Source: JBOGIG01 sp050742455 (GTDB lineage Bacteria > Actinomycetota > Acidimicrobiia > Acidimicrobiales > JBOGIG01). Taken from it: a DNA stretch of 64,000 nucleotides. Positions 58,143 to 64,000 of the stretch are shown piece after piece (position 1 is the first letter of the stretch; each line of letters begins with the position of its first letter). The notes beneath the pieces are model-generated. The model saw only the letters and a program-made list of their open reading frames with translations, did not search any database and was not told where the DNA came from. A program made the position numbers and the translations under genes. Location of the stretch: contig JBOGIG010000029.1 in the NCBI GenBank assembly GCA_050742455.1, forward strand, positions 1 to 64,000. The letters run 5' to 3'.

Positions 58143-58886
58143 ATGCCCACACTGGTATTGCTGAGACACGGCCAGAGCACTTGGAATGCCGAGAATCGCT
58201 TCACCGGCTGGACCGATGTTGATCTGACGCCGTTGGGGGAGGAAGAGGCCCGATCGGCCGGACGCCTAATGGCAGACCAGGGTGATCTTGATCTGGGAAT
58301 CGTCCACACCTCGGTCCAGACGCGATCCATCCGCACCGCAGAGATCACCCTGGCCGCGCTGGGCCGGTCCTGGCTCCCGGTCCGTCGTCATTGGCGCCTC
58401 AACGAGCGCCACTACGGCGCCTTGCAGGGGTTGGACAAGAAGGAGACCACCCGTCAGTACGGTACGGAGCTGGTCAAGGCCTGGCGGCGGGGTTACCTGA
58501 CCCCACCTCCACCGCTCGACCCTGACGACGAGCGCCATGCCCGCTTCGATCCCCGCTACGACGGGGTCCCCCCTGAGCTCCTTCCGGCCACAGAGTGCCT
58601 GGGCGACGTGGTGGCTCGCCTGCTGCCCTACTTCTACGACGCAATCGTGCCCGACCTTCTGACCCACCCTGCGGTGTTGGTGGTGGCCCATGGCAACAGC
58701 TTGCGTGCGATGGTCAAGCATCTTGAGGGGATCTCTGACGACGACATCTCCGGATTGGACATTCCGACAGGCGTGCCCCGCCTCTACGACCTCGACAAAT
58801 TCATGGTTACACGCTCCGCCCGCTACCTGGGCGACGCCGAAGCCATCGCTGCGGCCCAGCGCTCAGTAGCGGGTCAGGCCGGATGA
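58143..58886 (+). CDS. gpmA: 2,3-bisphosphoglycerate-dependent phosphoglycerate mutase
   Basis: A 247-residue histidine-phosphatase-fold enzyme interconverting 2- and 3-phosphoglycerate in glycolysis. LLRHGQSTWNAENRFTGWTD (catalytic His), WRLNERHYGALQGLDKKETT (Glu), and VVAHGNSLRAMVKHLEGISD (second His) are all intact, and the IPTGVPRLYDLD end fits the family. ATG 58143 is preferred over the ORF start at 58083, because it gives the standard MPTLVLLRHG start. It is divergent from dnaK. Confidence 0.95.
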   Translation: MPTLVLLRHGQSTWNAENRFTGWTDVDLTPLGEEEARSAGRLMADQGDLDLGIVHTSVQTRSIRTAEITLAALGRSWLPVRRHWRLNERHYGALQGLDKKETTRQYGTELVKAWRRGYLTPPPPLDPDDERHARFDPRYDGVPPELLPATECLGDVVARLLPYFYDAIVPDLLTHPAVLVVAHGNSLRAMVKHLEGISDDDISGLDIPTGVPRLYDLDKFMVTRSARYLGDAEAIAAAQRSVAGQAG

Positions 58887-58999
58887 GTCCGCAGGTCAAC
58901 TGGCCTGGACGGCAACGACCAACCACCTGAAAAGCGGGGTGAAACGGCTAACATCGGGTCGACGAGGCTGCCGTTTGGCGGGAATACGGGAAGGACCCC

Positions 59000-59338
59000 A
59001 TGAAGCTGGTCACCGCTGTCGTCAAACCATTCAAGCTCGAAGACGTCAAGGAGGCGGTGAAGGGCTTGGGTGTCGAAGGCCTGACAGTAACCGAGGTTCA
59101 GGGCTTTGGGCGCCAGCGGGGCCACACCGAGATCTACCGGGGAGCCGAGTACACGGTGGACTTCCTACCCAAGGTTCGCATCGACCTGGTGGTGGATGAA
59201 CCAGAGTTGAATGCCGTCCTCGACGCCATCGTCGCTGCCGCCCGCACCGGCAAGATCGGCGACGGAAAGGTGTGGGTGACCGAGGTAGAACAGGTCGTGC
59301 GAGTCCGTACGGGGGAACGGGGTGCCGACGCCGTCTGA
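59000..59338 (+). CDS. glnB: Nitrogen regulatory protein PII
   Basis: A 112-residue PII trimer subunit: MKLVTAVVKPFKLEDVKEAV, the T-loop GFGRQRGHTEIYRGAEYTVD with Tyr51 (the uridylylation/adenylylation site), the B-loop AARTGKIGDGKVWV and the C-loop VRVRTGERGADAV. It senses 2-oxoglutarate and ATP/ADP. GGAAGGA lies just ahead of the start. The stop overlaps glnD by 17 bp. No amtB is present in the window, unlike the usual amtB-glnB-glnD order in actinobacteria. Confidence 0.96.
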   Translation: MKLVTAVVKPFKLEDVKEAVKGLGVEGLTVTEVQGFGRQRGHTEIYRGAEYTVDFLPKVRIDLVVDEPELNAVLDAIVAAARTGKIGDGKVWVTEVEQVVRVRTGERGADAV

Positions 59339-61715
59339 ATGGGGAGCGTCGAGGAGCCTCAAGGAACGGCGCCAAGCCCTCCTTGACCAAGCCGATCTCA
59401 AGGGGGTGGCCTTCACTCGAGCCTATGCCGAGGCCGCCGATGATTGGCTGCAGACCGTCTTTACCTCGGCCGTGGCCGACCACGCCGACAAGGGGTCCAA
59501 GCGGGCGCCCGGCGGAGCAGCCGGGCTGGTGCTGATGGCCGTAGGCGGCTACGGGCGCAGCGAGCTCTACCCAGGGAGCGATCTGGACTTGGTGCTGGTG
59601 CACTCGGCCCGAAGATCGGCCCGGGAGGTCAAGGCCGTCGCCGAGGCCATCTGGTACCCGATCTGGGATCAAGGCGTGCGCCTCGATCACAGTGTCCGCA
59701 CCGTCAGCGAGGCGTTGGCCGTGGCCGGTACCGACCTCAGGGCGGCCCTCGGCCTGTTGGACGCCAGAGTGGTGGCCGGCGACCCGGAAATCGGCGAAGA
59801 GCTGACGGACAAGGCCATGTCCCAGTGGAGAACTCAGGGCCGGCGCCGTGTCCCGGAGTTGGTGGAATCCGTCCGGCAGCGTCATCGGATAAACGGAGAG
59901 GCGGCATTCCTCCTCGAACCCGACCTGAAGGAAGCCCGAGGTGGTCTGCGCGACCACCACGCCATAAGGGCCCTCGACCTGGCGACACCGGTCCTGGCCG
60001 ACGTGGCCGCCGGTCCCGAGCTGGACCAGGCCGTGGTCACCCTTTGCCAGGTCAGGGTGGCCCTTCAGCGCCGCACCGGAAAATCGGGCGACGTCCTGCG
60101 ACTCCAGGAACAAGACGGTGTGGCCGAGCTCTTGGGCCTTGAGGATGCCGATCGACTCATGGCCGACGTGGCCACCTCGGCCCGATGTCTGGCCTGGGTC
60201 ATCGACGATGGCCTCCGCCGGGTGACATCGTGGCTGGCCGGCCCCAAGGGGCACGACGGGACGGCCGAACGCCGGCTCGGTAAGGACCTGGTGCTGAGGG
60301 ACGGCGAAGTCACCATAGTGGCAGGGGCCCAGCCATCCACCGACTGCTCCCTGGCCTGGCGCACCGGAGCGGAGGCCGCGCAGCTTGGAGCCCCCATCGC
60401 CCGGACAAGCCTCGCCCGACTGGTGGCCGAGGCCCCAGCCATGGAAGACCCTTGGCCGCTCGCCGCGCTCCAGGGACTGCTAGCCCTGTTGGGCGCTGGG
60501 CCCAATGCCATCGAGGTGCTCGAAACCTTCGACCAGCACGGGCTGCTGGTTCGCATGGTCCCCGAGTGGTCCGCGGTCCGCAACCTTCCCCAGCGCAATG
60601 CCTACCATCGTTTCACCGTCGATCGACACCTGTGCGAAGCGGCGGCGCGAGCTGGAGAACTCGTGCGCAATGTGGCCCGTCCCGACCTGTTGTTGGTGGG
60701 TGCATGGCTCCACGACATTGGAAAGGGCTACCCCGGTGACCACACCGAGGCTGGCATCAAGATCGTGGCCGAGATGGCTCCCCGATTGGGCTTCGCCCCG
60801 TCGGATTGCGCCGTGCTGGTCGATTTGGTGCGCCACCATCTCCTCCTCCCCGACACCGCCACCCGCCGCGACCTGGACGACCCTTCCACCATTGAGCTCG
60901 TCGTCTCGTCGGCGCGCAGCACGGTGGTCCTCGAACTACTGACCGCCCTCACCGAGGCCGACAGCCTGGCCACGGGCCCATCGGCATGGGGCCCGTGGAA
61001 GGCCCAACTGGTGGCCGAGCTGTCCCGGCGAGCCATGCGGGTCCTGGAGGGAGCCGCCATCGGGGAACCTCCCAACCCGATCACGCCGGAGCACAGATCG
61101 CTCATCGACGCCGGTCGCCTCGCGGTGGCGTGCCAAGGGTCGACATTGACCATCGCCGCACCCGATCAACCCGGTCTGTTGTCGGCCATGGCCGGAGTGC
61201 TGGCCCTGAACGGTCTCGACATACGCTCGGCCAGCGCCCTTCCCAGCTCATCGGGGATGGCCATCGACGTCTTCGACGTGGATCCGGGATCTGGAGCCCC
61301 CATCCAGGGCGACAAGTTGGCGTCCGACAAGTTGGCGTCCGACCTAACTGCCGCCCTGGAGGCCCGCCTGCCCTTGGAGGCCCGCCTGATGGAGCGAGCC
61401 CGGGCCTACGGCGCGGCCCGGCGTCCCAGTTCAGCCACCCCGGCCGAACCTCGCGTTCTGGTGGACAACCGGGCTTCGAGTTCGGCCACCGTCGTGGAAG
61501 TGAGAGCGCCCGATGCCATCGGCCTGCTCTTTCGGATTACTGGGGCCATTGCAGCCTGTGGCCTTGACGTAGCTTCGGCCCGGGTCAACACCCTGGGACA
61601 CGAGGTGGTCGACTCCTTTTATGTCAGAGACGCCACCGGGGCCAAGATCACCGACGGCCGTGCCCTGGAGCAACTGGAAGCCATGATCCTGGCCGGATTG
61701 GCCAAGCACGTTTGA
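59322..61715 (+). CDS. glnD: PII uridylyl/adenylyltransferase GlnD
   Basis: A 797-residue bifunctional sensor that modifies PII at Tyr51 and removes the group. Nucleotidyltransferase core: MAVGGYGRSELYPGSDLDLV (G-G-x-G-R...D-x-D). The PII-UTase domain spans about 130-300. The HD phosphohydrolase has LLVGAWLHDIGKGYPGDHTE (HD) with VRHHLLLPDTA. Two C-terminal ACT domains follow (LTIAAPDQPGLLSAMAGVLA, VVEVRAPDAIGLLFRITGAI) and would sense glutamine. The start is GTG 59322, inside the glnB end. A DKLAS duplication lies between the ACT domains. Confidence 0.95.
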   Translation: MPTPSEWGASRSLKERRQALLDQADLKGVAFTRAYAEAADDWLQTVFTSAVADHADKGSKRAPGGAAGLVLMAVGGYGRSELYPGSDLDLVLVHSARRSAREVKAVAEAIWYPIWDQGVRLDHSVRTVSEALAVAGTDLRAALGLLDARVVAGDPEIGEELTDKAMSQWRTQGRRRVPELVESVRQRHRINGEAAFLLEPDLKEARGGLRDHHAIRALDLATPVLADVAAGPELDQAVVTLCQVRVALQRRTGKSGDVLRLQEQDGVAELLGLEDADRLMADVATSARCLAWVIDDGLRRVTSWLAGPKGHDGTAERRLGKDLVLRDGEVTIVAGAQPSTDCSLAWRTGAEAAQLGAPIARTSLARLVAEAPAMEDPWPLAALQGLLALLGAGPNAIEVLETFDQHGLLVRMVPEWSAVRNLPQRNAYHRFTVDRHLCEAAARAGELVRNVARPDLLLVGAWLHDIGKGYPGDHTEAGIKIVAEMAPRLGFAPSDCAVLVDLVRHHLLLPDTATRRDLDDPSTIELVVSSARSTVVLELLTALTEADSLATGPSAWGPWKAQLVAELSRRAMRVLEGAAIGEPPNPITPEHRSLIDAGRLAVACQGSTLTIAAPDQPGLLSAMAGVLALNGLDIRSASALPSSSGMAIDVFDVDPGSGAPIQGDKLASDKLASDLTAALEARLPLEARLMERARAYGAARRPSSATPAEPRVLVDNRASSSATVVEVRAPDAIGLLFRITGAIAACGLDVASARVNTLGHEVVDSFYVRDATGAKITDGRALEQLEAMILAGLAKHV
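61311..61340. repeat. 2 x 15-bp tandem repeat in glnD
   Basis: GACAAGTTGGCGTCC is duplicated perfectly at 61311-61325 and 61326-61340, adding DKLAS twice to the linker before the last ACT domain. It is in frame and probably neutral. Confidence 0.95.
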
Positions 61716-61779
61716 GCATGCCCCGCCTCCGATCACATTTGTCGAGCATGATGCCTCGCGGGCCATTACTGTTCCCGCC

Positions 61780-62205
61780 ATGGCCCGACAAGACTCTCGC
61801 CTCGACCACCTGTCAAACATGTGGCTCTTCTCCGGCTGCAGCCGCAAAGAGCTCTCGCTCATTGCCCGGGCTTCGGACGAGGTCCAGGTACCTGCAGGCC
61901 GGGTCCTTTGTGACGAGGGCCGGGTTGGCCAGCAGTTCTTCTTGATCATCAACGGCCAGGCAGTGGTCAAGCGCAAGGGCCGCAAGATCGCCATGTTGGG
62001 ACCCGGTCAGTATTTTGGCGAACAGGCCCTCCTCGATCGGATGCCCCGATCGGCTTCGGTGGCCTCCCATACCGACATGGACCTCCTGGTGCTCGGCCAG
62101 CGTGAGTTCAACGGAGTGATAGAGCAGATCCCCTCGCTCGCCCGCAAGATGCTCAGCGCCATGTCCATGCGCCTGCGCGGCGCAGACCCCAAGGTCTACA
62201 CCTAA
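61780..62205 (+). CDS. Single cyclic-nucleotide-binding-domain protein
   Basis: A 141-residue protein that is almost entirely a Crp-type cNMP-binding domain: LFSGCSRKELSLIARASDEV, FFLIINGQAVVKRKGRKIAM, and the phosphate-binding cassette GPGQYFGEQALLDRMPRSAS (G-E-x-A-L...R-S-A). The cassette is complete, so cAMP/cGMP-type binding is credible. There is no DNA-binding or channel domain, so it must act through partners. The start ATG 61780 follows glnD by 64 bp. Its stop overlaps that of the convergent Fe-S gene by 4 bp. Confidence 0.85.
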   Translation: MARQDSRLDHLSNMWLFSGCSRKELSLIARASDEVQVPAGRVLCDEGRVGQQFFLIINGQAVVKRKGRKIAMLGPGQYFGEQALLDRMPRSASVASHTDMDLLVLGQREFNGVIEQIPSLARKMLSAMSMRLRGADPKVYT

Positions 62206-64000
62206 GCGGTCTCGTCTGTCCCGGGGCCCGCCGGTTCGGGGGCACGCTCAGTCACGGCAGTCTCATCGGCGGCGACAAGGGGGGCATGATCGGCCGTCTC
62301 GGCCGGTTCGGAGGCAGGCTCAACCGGGGACGGTGGTGCGGTTCGAATTTGAAGCGAGCCCTCCAGGATCTGGGCCACGTCGAGAACCCTGATCTCCTCG
62401 GATGCCCCTCCCTCGCCTTGGCGTTGGCGCAAAGCGTCGTCGATCATGATCATGCAGTAAGGACAGGCAGTGCCTACAACGTCGGCCCCGGTGGCCAGCG
62501 CCTGATCGGTTCGCTCCAGATTGACCCGCTTTCCTATCTTCTCCTCCAGCCACATCCGGCTCCCCCCCGCCCCGCAGCAAAATGACTTCTCCCGATGGCG
62601 GTGCATCTCGATGGCCTCCACCCCCGGCACCGCAGCCAGCACGCCACGGGGTTGGTCGTAGACATCGTTGTGCCGCCCCAGATAGCACGGGTCGTGGTAG
62701 GTGACCTTGGCATCGAAGGGCATCGACGGCTTCAGCCTTCCTTCAATCAGCAGCTTCTCGAGGAGCTGCGAATGATGAAGCACCTCGTAGTTCCCCCCCA
62801 GCGCCGGGTATTCACGGGCGATGGTGTTGAAGCAATGCGGACACGAAGCAATTATCTTTGTGGCCCCCACGGCGTTGAGTGTCTCGATATTCATAGCCGC
62901 CTGGGTCTGATACAAGTATTCGTTGCCCAGGCGGCGGGGGGGATCGCCGGTGCAGGTCTCACGCCGGCCCAGGATGCCAAACGCCACCCCGGCCGAATGC
63001 AGGATACGGGCTATTGACTGGGTGACCTTGCGGGCCCGTTCATCCAGAGCTCCGGCACACCCCACCCACAACAGGTACTCCATGTCGTTCGGGATAGCGG
63101 AATCGATAACCGGAATCTCGAACCCGAGACCCTCGGTCCAGTCCAGTCGCTTGGACTGGCCCAGGCCCCACGGATCACCCTGGTTCTCAACGTTGCGCAG
63201 CATGAGCCCGCCTTCGGTGGGAAACCGGGATTCCATCAGAACCTCATAGCGGCGCATGTCCACGATGGCGTCAACGTGCTCGATGTCGACGGGGCACTCC
63301 TGGACGCAGGCCCCGCACGTGGTACATGACCACAACACGTCATTGTCGATGACGTCGGGCACCAAACTCACCTCGGTGGTGGGTCGCACCTTGGTGGCCA
63401 CGGCCCCTGCACCTTGGGCTCCATCGCCAAGCAGCACGTCGGCCGAGCTGAACATCTGGTCCCGCAAAGCCATGATGACAAGCTTGGGAGACAGGGGCTT
63501 GCCCGTGTTCCAGGCCGGGCACTGGTCCTGGCACCTCCCACACTCGGTGCACGTGGCCGTATCCAACAACTGCTTCCAGCTCAACTGCTCGATGCGCCCG
63601 GCCCCGAAGACCGAGTCCTCGGTCAACAGCTCGGGATCCATGTTGGGGGTGGACAGGGGGCCAAGGGCCTTGGGCCGTCGGGAGAAGGCCACGTTGATGG
63701 GCGCCAAGAAAATGTGGAGGTGCTTGGAGTACACCACGATCACCAAGAAGGCCAGGATCACCGCTATGTTCAGTTCCAGGAGAACCGATTCCAGGGCCAG
63801 ATTGGCCGAGTGGGGGAAGTGGGTGAACCCGGCGCCGACGGCATGGGAGAAGAAGGCCCAATCTCCGTAGGGGAACCGGTGATCGGCCACCTGGGCGGCC
63901 CGATAGCCGATGAGGGTGATGATGACCAAGGCGATCATGCCCAGCACTACCCACGCCGCGGTGGTGTGGGAGCCGAAAAAGCGACTCTTTCGCTCGATCC
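62202..64000 (-). CDS. Iron-sulfur heterodisulfide-reductase-like protein (5' end beyond window)
   Basis: The C-terminal 598 residues of a larger membrane iron-sulfur oxidoreductase. A helix region (VVLGMIALVIITLIGYRAAQ) and a second (NLALESVLLELNIAVILAFL) resemble the membrane part. Two 4Fe-4S motifs follow: CTECGRCQDQCPAW and CTTCGACVQECPVDIEHVD. Then come two CCG domains of heterodisulfide-reductase type: VGCAGALDERA and SCPHCFNTIAREYPALGG, then VTYHDPCYLGRHND and SFCCGAGGSRMWLEE. The tail is Pro/Ala/Glu-rich. The frame stays open to the right edge, so more N-terminal sequence exists. It resembles mycobacterial Rv0338c-type reductases. Confidence 0.88.
   Translation of the reverse strand, partial: IERKSRFFGSHTTAAWVVLGMIALVIITLIGYRAAQVADHRFPYGDWAFFSHAVGAGFTHFPHSANLALESVLLELNIAVILAFLVIVVYSKHLHIFLAPINVAFSRRPKALGPLSTPNMDPELLTEDSVFGAGRIEQLSWKQLLDTATCTECGRCQDQCPAWNTGKPLSPKLVIMALRDQMFSSADVLLGDGAQGAGAVATKVRPTTEVSLVPDVIDNDVLWSCTTCGACVQECPVDIEHVDAIVDMRRYEVLMESRFPTEGGLMLRNVENQGDPWGLGQSKRLDWTEGLGFEIPVIDSAIPNDMEYLLWVGCAGALDERARKVTQSIARILHSAGVAFGILGRRETCTGDPPRRLGNEYLYQTQAAMNIETLNAVGATKIIASCPHCFNTIAREYPALGGNYEVLHHSQLLEKLLIEGRLKPSMPFDAKVTYHDPCYLGRHNDVYDQPRGVLAAVPGVEAIEMHRHREKSFCCGAGGSRMWLEEKIGKRVNLERTDQALATGADVVGTACPYCMIMIDDALRQRQGEGGASEEIRVLDVAQILEGSLQIRTAPPSPVEPASEPAETADHAPLVAADETAVTERAPEPAGPGTDETA

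Overview
The window is high-GC, densely coded actinobacterial DNA. BldC, an HspR-type MerR regulator encoded between dnaJ and clpB, a RegX3/PhoB-type phosphate system, DUF2017 beside clpS, a DUF6458 protein and an SCO6880-type conjugation protein all point to Actinobacteria. The mix of families suggests an uncultured Acidimicrobiia-like lineage, but that placement is inference. GTG and TTG starts and 4-bp stop/start overlaps are common. The genes look chromosomal: no phage, transposase, integrase or CRISPR array was seen.

Left part (1-12011): a DUF6458 gene cut by the edge, tRNA-Lys, a SIMPL-domain lipoprotein, a channel-like membrane protein, a hemolysin III family protein, and a ferritin-like acyl-ACP desaturase that shares a doubled palindromic operator with a single-domain response regulator. 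A five-gene minus-strand operon follows (11276-4997). It encodes a minimal type IV secretion/conjugation machine: small 2-TM protein, TrbL/VirB6-like channel, SCO6880-like protein, VirB4 ATPase and VirD4/TraG coupling ATPase. A divergent lytic transglycosylase flanks it. No relaxase or recombinase is present.

Middle (12178-35800): a PhoR/PhoB/PhoU set; an ECF sigma/anti-sigma pair opposite a proline-rich lipoprotein; a DEAD-box helicase; serS; an ABC-2 exporter joined to SCO1, heme O synthase (ctaB) and heme A synthase (ctaA); clpS-DUF2017; plsY-degV (acyl-phosphate phospholipid synthesis); a hydrolase; a peptidase-S51-like/CysS-C-terminal fusion; tRNA-Glu, -Asp and -Phe; and pstSCAB behind a clear PHO box of 11-bp direct repeats. 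The phosphate sensor and transporter are therefore 15 kb apart but linked through that box. A small minus-strand operon (35784-33883) combines a rhodanese, a six-Asp-box propeller protein and a MoaD/ThiS-like sulfur-carrier protein ending in GG. It is the most unusual gene set here.

Right part (36056-64000): a HAD hydrolase, an ACT-domain malic enzyme, bldC, and a purine cluster. The purine genes read right to left as purA-D-E-B-C-S-Q, then purL, then purF-purM, interrupted by two plus-strand genes. The heat-shock operon dnaK-grpE-dnaJ-hspR-clpB follows, with a HAIR-like site upstream of dnaK. Then come a phosphoglycerate mutase, glnB-glnD (PII signalling, no amtB), a lone cyclic-nucleotide-binding-domain protein and the C-terminal part of an iron-sulfur reductase cut by the right edge.

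Across the whole window there are at least eight short GC-rich tandem repeats whose units are all multiples of 3 bp (9, 12, 15, 18, 21, 24), both within and between genes. The most striking is an uninterrupted 11 x 9-bp array ending 3 bp before a start codon.
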